DNA from: Gracilaria domingensis
Taxonomy: Eukaryota; Rhodophyta; Florideophyceae; Gracilariales; Gracilariaceae
Direction of reading: 5' to 3'
Assembly: GCA_022539475.1 (NCBI GenBank)
Contig: VCMS01000263.1
Span: 1-64,000, forward strand
Length of the DNA stretch: 64,000 nt
Part shown: positions 47,617 to 59,043 of the stretch, piece after piece
How the letters are laid out: each line of letters begins with the position of its first letter
Position numbering within the stretch: position 1 is the first letter of the stretch
Program-made: the position numbers and the translations under genes
Notes under the pieces: model-generated
Told to the model about the DNA's origin: nothing
Database searches by the model: none
What the model saw: the letters and a program-made list of their open reading frames with translations, nothing else

Positions 47617-48906
47617 CTATTCGACAGGATTTCCAGTCTTCATCATAATACAAATGTTCATAATTGTTTCTGAATTTCTTTGCGTCAACTCCATCAAGCA
47701 TTGATGAAGAAGTTCGTCTCGCCTTTCTTTCTCGCGCCACCTCTGTTCCTCCTTCACCTTACGCTCAAAATCTCGCTGGGCACGAGACTCCACTCGTATG
47801 CGCACCTTCTTTCGTGCTTTCTGTTTCTCAAGTACAGAAATCTTTTACAGTTCCAAGATGCGCTCTGCGTCATTAGAATTACGCGGACGAGAATTGACCA
47901 AGCGACGTGCTACGATCTCAGATCCACCAACCAAACGGTTTTCGGTCAGAGTTTTTCCCACCGTGTTTTCTGCTGGTTCCACCTCGCCACCATCAGCCTT
48001 CAATTCGTCTTCAACATCGGTTCTTTTGCGTCCTTCACTTTCATCGAGCCCTTCTCCAACAACAGCATCACCGTTTCTGATCTGGGATTTTTCTCTGATC
48101 AGTTCGGTGAGTCGTTTTTCGCGCGAGACACAAGAGAGGGGCAATGCGGATCACCATCTGTAAATTTAGTTTGAAATCGGTTCCCTAACTTGCGACGCAG
48201 GGCTTCCAAAGTCCGGTCGCATTCTGGGAACGCTTTACTGTGGTTCTCAGTAACCGCTTCACATTCAAGGGGACCTATTGGCAAAGTGATCTTCCAAAAC
48301 ATCCAAGAGATGCTCGACCTCGCTGTTTGTAAATCCGTATCCGCGTCCTCCCTTTGTTTTTTGCCTCTTGTTCGGCGGCTGCGAACGATTAGCAGCTTCT
48401 TCGATCAGTGCGTGTCTGCGTGGGGCTGCTGTAGGCCCAAACGCGGTGTTTCGGCTTTGTTCAACTGCTTCTGGCAATAGTTGGGGCGCAGGAAGTTTGA
48501 TTTGTATTGCTGGCGTGGGACTAGCAGGTGGATTGTCGCCAACGCCATCGTCTTCGATCGCACTGGTTAAGCGAAGGAGCGCTCGATGCATGACGCGAGT
48601 TGCATTTACGCGCAAGTTGCCATAGTAGAGGTAAGAGTCGATGGTAAGTGAGGCCGAGAGGCAACGAGGTAGAAGAAGGAGGTGACGTACGTTGTTGTTT
48701 CGTTTGAGATTGGGGATTTGGGTTGGTGTTTCACGCGGGCGTTTCACTTCGTACATGTCGATGGGCCTCAAAGTTGTGGTTTCTGGCAGGTTATGCAAAT
48801 GAAGGAGGTCATTGAACTCAAGAATGAGAATTACGTAGGATCGTATTCCGCTGCGCATGTTGATAGACATGCAGAGCATGGGAGCGCGATTTATCACGAC
48901 AAGCAC
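47617..48906 (-). pseudogene. Myb/SANT-like transposon protein
   Basis: Starts at 48906. The first frame runs to about 48290 and holds GGRGYGFTNSEVEHLLDVLE, the start of a trihelix/SANT-like domain. A one-base shift near 48285 continues it as LPIGPLECEAV then ALRRKLGNRFQTKFTDGDP. Two more frames follow (48144-47845 and 47805-47617); the last is a charged coiled coil (RDFEREVK-like). Such proteins partner Harbinger transposases for DNA binding and nuclear import. The convergent arrangement with the transposase agrees. Confidence 0.65.
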
Positions 48907-49495
48907 TAAAATCGTGACTGTTTGGGAATCTAAAAAAGGGAATTAGGCTTTCAGGAGACGCACAGTTCCTGATGTTCTCGTTCGCATCATCTGCCAAAGT
49001 TTCATTTCCTATTTTACGCGTGGAGGAACTTTCAAACATCTTTCTTACTCGTCAAAACTAGAATTGATGCATATTCGAGTTCTACGATTTCTCAAACTTC
49101 TTCGCAGACTATAAGAAGACTCTAAGGTGCAATTCATCTTGAAAATAGATGGTTTGTGCTGCTAATCTTCTGTTTATTGTCCAAAGAAAACAAATTGGAT
49201 TCACGATGTTCATTTCGAGGGGCAACTAGAAAATTCCCCTCACTTTTAGTCCTCAAACGCTTGACGATATTTTCCAGCTTATATTACAAAAAGTAATGTA
49301 TTCTTCACTTTACCATGCAAGTAAGTTTTTTTCATCTCGATACCGTTCTATTATTCTATAAATTAGAATCACGTCAGAGTTAGGAAAGCACCGAGAATGT
49401 AACTACCTACTGATCGAAATTTCGGGACACCACATACATTCCGCTCCTCATCTTTTTTGTTTTGCAGAGAAACATGAATGTAGACCACTTCAATC

Positions 49496-49722
49496 ATGGC
49501 TAAAATTGTACTTCAGAGAATTATAGGTGCGAAGTTTTACCTATTTCCTTGTAAATTGAAGAAAGCTTTTTTATATGGTACGACATGTATGTCCCAAAAG
49601 CTAGGAACTACATGAGTTCTAAGTGTAGAAGCTTAGCGAGAATTAATGCTGCGATTGATAGGAAAGTACGAAGCGTGTTCCATGTGGCGCTGTCGGTATC
49701 TAACACCATAGTTTCATTGTAA
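49496..49722 (+). pseudogene. Gene Y copy D
   Basis: Begins MAKIVLQRIIGAKFYLFPCK. A one-base deletion follows near 49578, then MYVPKARNYMSSKCRSLARI and AAIDRKVRSVFHVALSVSNT to the stop at 49720-49722. It matches copy C at 36887-37114. A TTTTTTGTTTTGCAG string just upstream (about 49453-49467) looks like a 3' splice site, so this may be a terminal exon. Confidence 0.45.
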
Positions 49723-49798
49723 GCATAGAGCCCTCCCGGCATTTATTCTTGTAGAAGCCAAGGGGAACTATGAAAACTACGGGTGCACCTATCTGCAA

Positions 49799-50083
49799 CT
49801 AGCGAGTTCCATTTGGAGTCGTATGAATCCATTCGCCGTACTTGCTTCTAGAATTCCATATAATGATTTCTTTCGTACGCTGATTGCAATTTCTTCTTCC
49901 TAACATTTCTCGTACCTTTCGTACGTACCTCTCAACATTTGGATAGCGAGTGATACTAATAGATGGATATGCGAAATTCTCGACAAAATACCAGTCTACA
50001 CTCCCAGTAGCCATTTCGTGTAGTGTCGCGTGGACGTATATCTGATAATGGCGACTACGATGAGGCAGAGCTTGGAAAGGCAA
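49799..50083 (-). pseudogene. Gene X copy D, terminal exon
   Basis: A 94-residue open frame, the best preserved X end: FQALPHRSRHYQIYVHATLH, VDWYFVENFAYPSISITRYP, NVERYVRKVREMLGRRNCNQ. The upstream X exons on the minus strand (50100-50760) are recognisable by comparison with copy C but have stops and a one-base slip near 50690. Function unknown. Confidence 0.5.
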
Positions 50084-50760
50084 AGGTCAAAAAGTTTAGA
50101 AGTCACGATATGGTGCGTTATATTTATAATCCTCTGTAGTTCCAGTTCTAAATCAAACGTTCCAGAAATGAAAAAAGTTTTCATCCCGAATATTTAACAA
50201 AAATAATTTAAAATGTTCATAGCTCGTAAAATTTGTCTAAAAATGTTGCCCACTACCGTTAAAGTTCTCTTCGCTAGCCAATGTGATGAAGAACGCTCTA
50301 AATATAAAATTACAGTCTACGATACTACTAGACTGCATGCCAGTTTTGCTTGTTCCCTCCTTCTCAGAGAAGTCGCATAGTAATTGTTACCTTGACTTCG
50401 TGCTGGAAGACTATAGTACAGCAAGGGACCGCTTATTAGATTTATGGATGGAATCTTGAGGCATAGATTTATGTGAGACTACCACTGCCGAAAATGCTTA
50501 CCACAAAATTTGTGTAACGATCCATATAAAATATTCGCAAGGACACCTTTCAACGTTTTACAGATAGACACATATCCAAAGTTCGTCTGCTCTTCGATTT
50601 CAGATGAGACCATTTGTCAGCAAAACGAACATCTCATCACCGAGATACATTAGAATCTGGGTGAAAGGTGAGAGTTTGCACTTTTCCCGAAACCACCAGG
50701 AAGATTGAGATAAAGATCGAGGGGTGAAATCCCTGACCGTACCTTCGTCAGTACATCCGC

Positions 50761-51458
50761 TAGGCCAACGGATTCATTCTTATTTGATAAGAACAGCATC
50801 GATATTGAAAAACACATTGTGATCAAGACTTTGAGCAACTCGACATGTGAAAGAGCCACTCACTGCCATGTGAGTTTAGAACCCTCTCTTATGTTCCTCA
50901 ATGGGAACCTTTATCGTTCCAAAATAATTCAGATCACGCAGGGAGGAACGTCGAGCAGCTGCGAGAAGCACGAAAGCATTGCAATGCGACACACTCACAA
51001 TGTGTGTGACCGACACGAATTTCAGCCTGGCGGCAAGCTTTTCCAAGCTAGATGAAGATGGACGAACAAAGCTCAGCCTGGAGTGCTTCTGCGCCTCTCT
51101 GTGCCATCCGGACCACTCAATCACCCTATGGAGTCGAATGCGGTAAAAGCACACATGCGAAAGCACAAACGTGGCAAAGTAAATGGCGACGGAAAACAAA
51201 AAACACGTTCAACACTTCGTAGTTCGTTGGTAACTCAGCACTAATTCGCTGCGCTGCTTCATATTCACCCTCGACGTTTACAACCTTTAGCCAATGAAAT
51301 TGAGGCTGACAAGGAATTCAACTGGCATCGAAACGAACGCAGCCACGAGCGAAAAGGTAAACTTTCATTGAGGACGGACAATTCGCTGGCATTCTTTCGA
51401 CGCTACACAGACATGAACGGTCTTTGCTGCCCATCCGCCCGTTTGGGGGGGTCAGAAT
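50761..51458. other. No recognisable gene
   Basis: Similarity to module copy C ends at about 50760. Beyond it I see only short frames without domains. Confidence 0.35.
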
Positions 51459-52134
51459 ATGACTCGCCAATACAATGATCATGCATTGAAACTGGTTGAG
51501 ATAATATTCATGAGTGCTACCCTGAGAAGTGGAGCAATATTGTTATTGCAGTCGCACAACAAACACCAGCGAACAAAACCTGGTGCCGCGCTTTCTGAAA
51601 GTGTTTTCTTGAACGTTCGGGTACATCATTATCCTACAATTTGCAATGTTAAAGCTGGTTGTGATTTCTGCGACCTTTTTACTGCATTGTTAAATTCAGT
51701 GCCAATTATAAGCAGTATGCACTTGAGAGAAACTTTATTGAGGGCTAGAAGAACCCACCGTTCTAAGGCTTTTGAAGCGTTTACATTGTAAAAGACCTCC
51801 ATTATTCTCTCCACAGACCATCTTAATACATATAGTGTTCGAATTCGTGGAGAAAGTATTTCTCCCGCTCTCTTACGGCAAACCTGCAGACTACATTTTA
51901 ATACAGGCATCAAGTTTGATATCTTCGGGATATGTAGCAGTAAAACGCAGAGCTGCAATGTTTATGGTTTACCGAGTATCCACCAGTCCAAAAATAAGAT
52001 TCGTAACGAGGGAGCCTCGAGGCTACGTCGCGCAATCGAGAAGCCCAATTGTTCTGGGACTGCGTCGGAACATGATAGAAGACTGGATCTGCATGCTGAT
52101 AACTGCAGCGGAGAGAATTAAAACAGGTACATGA
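51459..52134 (+). pseudogene. Unknown gene in two overlapping frames
   Basis: Frame one (51459-51791) and frame two (51772-52134) overlap by 20 bases, as expected for one gene with a frameshift. The second part has FEFVEKVFLPLSYGKPADYI and AVKRRAAMFMVYRVSTSP, basic and protein-like. I do not recognise a family, and no neighbour helps. Chance open sequence cannot be excluded. Confidence 0.3.
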
Positions 52135-55100
52135 TATGGTATTTACTGAGGATTGTGTGGATGTAGTACAAAGATGAGGTCACGATACGACTTTTAGGGG
52201 CCGCTCACACAAAAAATCCTTGCGATGCGACTTTTTGCATCGGAAAAAGTAGACTGAAGAAGTTTGATTTTTTGGGCCGAAAGAATTTAGAAGGATATTG
52301 GAAGAAAGTCCTTCGTCGAAGAAAACTTTGAAGGCGACCGCAGTAGAGTGCGTCTGACTATAAAATGCTTTTCTTTGAATTATTTGAGTTACCATACACT
52401 TTAAAGATATCTACGTATCATATCTTTCAATTTCAAATCGTTTTATGGATGGCGTACTGAAATAGCTGCTTTCCTTTGATGTGACATGGAAGCGAGACAT
52501 TTTGCAGAAGACATAGGTTTCCATAGCAACTATACGCGCGAAAGCTGGATTAGATCTCTAATGCCAACGTTTGAAGATCAGTTTTGTTCCTAATTCCAAC
52601 GTTCCATCTGCTCAGGAGCAGAATCAGAAAGCGTATGTCGTAAAGAACGGTTGGAATCGTTATTAACAGAACGATCATGACAAATATTAAGCGTACTTCT
52701 GCAGAGAAAACTAGTACGAAAGCAACCAGTGAAGCTTCGTTCCTTTGTTTTAGTTCTATCTCACTGGTTTGTTACTTACCTTTTGTACAGTTTGGCCTCT
52801 TTAAAAAACCCAGGAAAACTCAAAAGGTTTGTCCTCCACATTTAAAGGTAGTTTAGTACAAAGATATGCCCATATCTCGGTTCGAGAGTTGGAGCCATTC
52901 CTATTTCTTGATGAAGATTGTCTCACTTCTTATTGCGAGATACCATAAAATTATCGGCAAAAGACACTTCTATATTCCGTATTAGATTTTACTTGCTTGG
53001 TCATTTTATTTAGCCATTTCCGAGATTTCCGTGAGCATAAGTTGCCGAAAGTTGCGCTGTGGAGCTGAACAATGGTTTGTGTCATGGGTCACCTGTCGCA
53101 TTTTGAGGTGTGATCTTGAATGTATAGGCAAAGTTCGGTGTGAGATCTTCCCCAAACTGATCCCCTAGTAAAGTGTAGATGAAATTGGCACGGTCAGAGG
53201 AGCAAAATCTCTGATTAACGGGTTCTGTGAGGTCGTTCTCTGGATGCATTTATTGAGAAAAGTTTAATTTTATGCTGCGGTGACTGGTTCGCACTCTGTT
53301 TATTGTCTTCTAAAGCTGTCATTGGACGTTCTGAAACAAAAGAATGGTTGAGGACGTGTCTGTTACGTTCCTGAATAGATGAATGCCAAAAGCTATCGTT
53401 CGCGGAAACCGTTGTCTGTCGCGGCTAAAGTCGAGGTACTGATGCATACTAGACCTCTCTATAAGCCTTCTGAAGCACGGAGTCTCTGTTGTAGAGACTA
53501 GAAGGATAGACATGCATACTTCAGAAGCGATCCTTTCACGGCGAGAGTACTAACGGTTCGTCTCCGAGCGTAGCTTTCACTTTGGCTTTCTTGTTTTGCA
53601 GCAGTTGCTATCCAGTTCGATCTTGAATCTTGCAATGAGTGTACGATGTGAAGGCGCGGCATACGTATATATAGATTTCCATTTGTTCTTCTCCTACAAG
53701 TTAGTGTCGAGAAAACGAAGTAAGGTGGAAGGCTACCACAAACGATTTTGTTTCAGTTGAGAACTTGTTGGGTACAGCAGGTTATGTGCTTCGTGATTTT
53801 GTTGTACACGGAAATGGGACAGCTAGGATTCAGAGTGGCGTTAGTACTAATTGAGTATTTGTGACAAATGCGTTGAAGTACTATAGTTCTTCTTTGCTTG
53901 GCTGAGGCTTGAAGTTGAGAGCGAAGTACAAGGTGCAAGACGATGCAGTGCCAAGGGTTTTAATGGAAACAGTGCTGGTTTTTATGTATGCAATTTAGGG
54001 TGCAAGGATAAATTAGCCGAGCTTCGGCGTGAACTGAGAGTACGGAAACACGATTTTCTTGTCCATCACTGACAATCAGTCCCGGGAGGGTTAGCGATGC
54101 ACCGATTTCAATGATTAGCTTCAGAGTTCCCTTCGTTTCGCTCCGTAGGGAATGAATTACAGCAGTATCTGTAAAATAATCTGTTCTGATACCATTTTTA
54201 TCTTTTGGTACCACAGAAAGAGTGAAAGGGTATCCTATATAGTTCGTTGCATACTTATTATCTTGTTAATGTTGTGGTTTGGTTCATGGCAAGGACTCGG
54301 GTACTTGAATGGCCGGAGGAAGCTCGGTTTTATTGGTGTCTTTAATGCTTCTCTTCTTGTTTCGGTGTCTACCCGCTACATATGTCGCACTCCAAGTTAA
54401 AATTTGGCATATATGGAGAGGAAGAACGATATGGAGTAGAACTCATATTTCGTATAAGAAATCTTTCTAGAATCTTGAACATGATATAAAGGATTTTAAA
54501 AGTGCCAAAGCGTAAAATAATACTCCTCTCGGCTTTTCGCGGGACCTCCATTTTCACATGGTGCAATTTAAATTTTCATTTTTTGCTATTTCCGATTTTC
54601 ATTGTAAGTTCCAGTGGGATTGCTCAGGATCTCCAGGTTAGGCAACTGTGAGTGCGTCGCAGGGCTTAGAGTATCCATCAACCTTTCCCTCATACTTGTA
54701 TATCCCTCCCGTCTCATGCCGTAGATGGGGCCGTGTGTCGCGATTTTGTACCTCGGTTTTTGCTACCAGGCCTTCCTCTATTTTTGGAAAAGCGTCAAAT
54801 TTATATCCGCGGGTGCTCCGCAAAGGAAAAAAGTTCTTAGAATGATCACACCCATACTTGTAGGGCGGGAAGCGGCAAAAGCCTCGAAAACGTTTCAGAT
54901 GACATTTAAGAAACTGAGCCTCTTGGAAATCCAGCTTGAACCGTGACGAATGGAGTTTTCTCTATAAAACTCAATTCATATAGCTTGGTAGCCGGGAGCA
55001 TCTTATCACTGTAGAGCAAACGCATTTCGGGTTTACTTGGAGTAATACTTTTCATATAGACTGATGCGTCAATGCACGTGGCTGCAGGGATTATTAACTT

Positions 55101-55139
55101 GAATTCCTCTGGGAAAGGACCATTCGTAGGTGGATGAGT
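52135..55139. other. No recognisable gene
   Basis: AT-rich with short chance frames. No shared repeat with the rest of the window was found. A few small inverted repeats occur, none remarkable. Confidence 0.4.
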
Positions 55140-55979
55140 TGTTGCCGTGCACCCAAGTAGGGGGTACGGACACGTGTGAGTGTTAATGAGTGGACTCGAG
55201 TGAGTGGAAATTAGTAGTTTAATTAGTTAATTGTGCCACACCCTGACAGTGGGTCTGTGCACGTCTGCCACCCGCACGGGGTGTGCACCCCCTTAATTAA
55301 TTAGGGTAACTCATACTAGTGGCTACTTAGGCCAGTGCGGCCGCCGCCGCACCTCCCACAGTAAACGTCCACCAAGTCTCGCTTCGAGAACTGCCACTCG
55401 GAAGTGGGAACACTTGAGACTCATCTTGAGTGTGGGCTTTAGCCACTACTGCCCTTGCCGGTGTACTACTTTGTTCGGAGGGTCATCCGAAGAGGTTTAA
55501 GTGTGCGTATTCCCCTTGGGACACTTCAGGATCTCTGCATACCCAGTGTGGGTTGACCTTTTTGTGTGCCTATTACTCCTGATTGCAGGACAGATTTACG
55601 CCGCAGTACTGGGTTCTTCTCTTGGTTTTCCTTTGTTTCCCGACGTCTTTCGGGCTTGTTGCCTGCTTGCGCACGGCCCTCGCCTCCCTTTTTTGGGGTC
55701 ATTTTTCCCCTTTCTTCCTTTCGGGCTACGTCTCCTCTCGGAGTCTAAAGTCCACTCCTTGGAGTATACCTGCCAATTCTCCCCATTTCTTTCTGGGTTT
55801 TCTACGCCGTTCCGTCTTCTCCATCTCACCCTGTATGTTTTACCTCAGCCCACTACTGGCTTTACACCCAGGTCCTCGGCGGCTACAGGGGCTCTACAGC
55901 CCAGCTTCCATCCCCTTTGGGAGCAGGATCTCGAACGTCCTGTGCGTGTGTTACCCGTCGCCGGGTTTTGCACCATAAT
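55140..55979 (+). mobile_element. Solo LTR L2
   Basis: Begins TGTTGCCGTGCACC and has an early TTAGTTTAA/TTAATTAG tract. A pyrimidine-rich body follows, then GCTTTACACCCAGG near 55860 and a final ATCTCGAACGTCC then CGCCGGGTTTTGCACC. The same landmarks, in the same order, are in L1 and L3. There is no gag/pol alongside. Exact ends and a target duplication could not be confirmed. Confidence 0.5.
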
Positions 55980-57159
55980 CACCGACATTGAACGGCCAAA
56001 TTCTTGAAAAAAAGTTCTTGGATAGCTAAGCGCTCGTCTTGCTATGCGTCGTTAACCCCAAACCTCCACCACCCTTGCCTCCGTTACAGCGTTCAATTCG
56101 CTCCCACCATTCCTCCTCCTCGAGAAACAGACTATTTTCGTACGAATCCTATCTCTTCTTGCTCTCGTGCTGCCAGTCATGTACTTCAATTTCACAATGG
56201 TCTATATGAGGCAACTCAGCTTCTGCGATCATCTTATTTGCTAATGCTGTACGCATGGCGGCGCACAGAGCAGTTGCTGCTATAGGGTGACTAACGGATC
56301 AATACGTGCCCGACCAGTCCCGGCTCCCACGTACTCGGTGACCGTAGCCGTTGTCGGGTAGAACGCTTCAATCTCATGATTTTAAGTTGCAAAGCTTTTC
56401 AACGAAGCCTCGCTTTCGATCCGATACTTACACCGGTTATAAAATCTATCTGGCAAAACTGAGCTCTGGGTGAATCGCTTCGGCATCAATTCCGTCACTT
56501 CGAATGACGCATGCGCTATCAAAACCGATGGTCATTAGATCATCATGCAGCGGTAAATGAAACTGATGCCTTTTAATAAAATGTAAGGGCACTTTGGACG
56601 AATTTAATTTTTTCGAAAAATAACACTCATGGAAAAGTCAGTGAAACAAAAACTTACTTATTTTTCTATGAAGTTGGTCATATTACCTTAGTACACCATT
56701 CATCTTGTCTGCAAGTCTACTGAAAACCATTTTAGTTTTCCCTTAACGAGTTTTGCGTTGGATGGAGGCTTGCACTTTCGCAGTGGTCAAGGAAGGCCTA
56801 ATTCTGCGCACCATGGAGGTCAGCGTTTCTCTGAAACCAATTGCTGGGGGCTACCGGCCGAGCAGGTAGTCAGCGTTGGCCGAACCAAAGTTAGATAGTT
56901 TAGGAACAAACGTGATGCACCAGGGAATATGTCTAGATAGGAACTCGTACCGATTTGGTTGTTGCAATACCAAGTCCTACGCAATGTCGAGCCCTGGGGG
57001 ACAGAAATAATTTCTGTAACTAATAACATGAATTTGGAATTGCTATAGCAATTCCAACCCAATATTTTCCACCTCGAATCTAGATCATGATGACCTCGTC
57101 CGGGGTGACGGTGGTCAAAACAAGTAGCTGCTTCTTCCGATGGCCATCAAATCCAAATA
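55980..57159. other. No gene; two short perfect palindromes
   Basis: No supported coding sequence. Perfect palindromes lie at 57001-57017 (ACAGAAATAATTTCTGT) and 57034-57057 (TTGGAATTGCTA and its complement). Confidence 0.4.
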
Positions 57160-57425
57160 GGTCATCGTCATCTATTTCGGGTTTTCCAGCGAGAACTCAT
57201 GCAATCAAATTTAATTCGAATATCACACGATTTTCAATTCTTGCTCGGTTAATTTTCATCTGGCCAGGTCGTGCGTCATTATTTCTTCGTTGCTTCAAAA
57301 TTCATAGATATTCTATTGAAATGTTGTTTTCTAAACAAATTAATACATTGAAAATGCCTTGAGCATCAAAGAAAAAGTGTTTAGATACAGAAAAGTAAAT
57401 AAATATTCACTGACGGAAAATTATG
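57160..57425 (-). repeat. Dispersed repeat R, copy 2
   Basis: This is the reverse complement of copy 1 (13868-14120). It shares CCAGGTCGTGCGTCATTATT (about 57263-57283), the CAATCAAATTTAATTCGAAT-like block (57200) and GCCTTGAGCATC near 57355. It has the opposite orientation to copy 3 about 300 bases downstream. Confidence 0.55.
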
Positions 57426-57699
57426 CCTGGGTTCGTCGCGTACTGTAATCGGGATGAAATACACTGTTTCCTTTCTAGAAATTTCTAGGGCAAAGCGAAC
57501 ACCCCCCTAATCGTAAAAAAGTTTTCAAAATCATCAACGACGCGCCGTGCAATGGAAATTTCTACACTTTGCTGGAGATCTCACTCTCCAAATGGATGAC
57601 ATATAGTTTTTGTGTGCTTACCAGAACTCCCCAGCCCGTTGCAGCTGGAGTTTGAATCCATGTTCCAATTCATCAGTGAGTGCAACACGCTTGTGTTTC

Positions 57700-57983
57700 A
57701 CAACCTCAACATCCCGGGTAAAACTTTCCGTCATTGAATATTCATTTAATTCTTTGTACACAAGCAAATTTTTGTAGATGTCCCACACATTTTCAATGAA
57801 TGAAAAGTTTTGGAAAAAATTGTTTTCAGTATAATCTCAGTTGATTTTGATGCAATCATGACATAGTAACGCACTCCGAAGTAAAACTTTTCGTCATTTA
57901 ATACTCATTTACGTTTCTGTATCTTAATACTTTTTGTAGATACTCAAGGCATCTTCAAAGGATCAAAGTTTTTAGAAACTTTC
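57700..57983 (+). repeat. Dispersed repeat R, copy 3
   Basis: Contains two versions of the AACTTTTCGTCATTTAATAC block (57722 and 57880) and TTTTGATGCAATCATGACAT then ACTCAAGGCATCTTCAAAGG. It matches copies 1 and 2. It ends exactly where LTR L3 begins, so the LTR may have inserted into it. Confidence 0.5.
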
Positions 57984-58702
57984 TGTAGAGCAAAACCCCA
58001 GCGATGGGATCATCTCTCAAGGCGTTCGAGTCCTTGCCCTCTAGACGAGGTGAACTCACTGGTGAGCCCTCCGAACACGGATAGTGCGGGTGTAAGACCG
58101 CCCGTGGTACGGAATATACCTACGGAGATTGAGGGGTGAACGGGCTTGATCCAGGAATCCGGCGAAAAGTGACGGAATGGTCGCGAAGATAGGTACCGTA
58201 GAGCGGTGTAAGTCCTAGGCAAAAGGGGGAGAAAAAAGGGAAAAAAAAGGAGGAAAAGATAGGAATCCCGCAGCGGGACGTGCGGCAAGCGGCAACGGAC
58301 CCGGCGCCGGGAGACGACGATGTGTATTAAGCCCACGCGGCACAACTCTATACATAGACGGAAACGGTACCAATTGTGGTAAAAGCAGTACAACTGCACA
58401 GTAAAAGAAACAGAAAGTCCGAAGACACGGAATAAATAAGCCCGAAGGCCAGGCCACAATGGTCAGTAATACCTGAGTGATCCCGAGGGATGAGGCTAAC
58501 TCGTACCGTACGCGGTGACCCTCCGGCTGGAGTTGTACACTTCGAGATAGCGAACTAGTTCAGAGCCGAACTCGGTTACCTTTTACTGAAGGAGGAGGTG
58601 ACCGGGAGGTCACCTCTTATATCGTAACCGATAAATTAGTTAAACTAAATTAAAAAATGTAATGCACACCTAAGCAGGTCCATGCAAGTGGTGTACGTGA
58701 CA
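57984..58702 (-). mobile_element. Solo LTR L3
   Basis: Read on minus it starts TGTCACGTACACCACTTGC at 58702 and has a TTAGTTTAACTAATTTA tract and a TATAAG promoter-like box. A pyrimidine-rich body follows, then GTCTTACACCCGCAC, and it ends GGGGTTTTGCTCTACA at 57984. The TGT...ACA termini fit an LTR. No matching target duplication was seen. Confidence 0.5.
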
Positions 58703-59043
58703 ACCAGCGGCAGCGGCCAGTAAAATATCCGACAATCATAACAAAACATGTGTGAACACACCCATTCCTGCACACCCTTACACGCGACCAATACTCATCT
58801 GCGCCACGTCATGGTCGACCTCTCAGGGTGCCATACCTCAATACTGCCAAAAAGCATCCCATCCGTGGGCTACTACTCATACATTCCAAATACCCGGAAT
58901 CATGCTCACCAGGGGTTTATGAAAACCATCCCCGTGTACCGGGCGAGCACGTTTTGCTCTACATATCCCCCTCCTTAGCGCAGGAAACATCCGGTTTCCA
59001 AGCGGAGACTCATCAGCGAGCTCGCATATAAGCGTGGTCCACC

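Larger units (their letters stand above)
46290..48962. mobile_element. Harbinger-like transposon insertion
   Basis: The boundaries are inferred from where the copy C/D alignment stops and resumes. I could not find terminal inverted repeats or a 3-base duplication, so the ends may be eroded. It contains the two genes expected of PIF/Harbinger elements: a DDE_Tnp_4-type transposase on plus and a Myb/SANT-like DNA-binding protein on minus, convergent. Confidence 0.6.
46030..50760. repeat. X/Y module copy D, split by insertion
   Basis: Matches copy C (36061-38316) from the GTTGGGCTCCTCTTTATCTC block to the exon with ADVLTKV (about 50740), reading Y on plus and X on minus. Similarity to copy C breaks at about 46290 and resumes at about 48965, leaving a 2.7-kb insertion with transposase and Myb-like frames. 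Copies B and D together form one large inverted repeat with the two Y genes at its centre. Confidence 0.65.

Noticed and set aside
50650..50859. Copia RNase H tail suggested by ADVLTKV
   Set aside because: The surrounding residues align with the gene X exon in copy C, not with a copia polymerase end.
58010..58459. 149-codon hydrophobic minus-strand frame as a membrane protein
   Set aside because: It falls entirely within LTR L3, whose pyrimidine-rich body translates as hydrophobic residues. The same holds for frames in L1 and L2.
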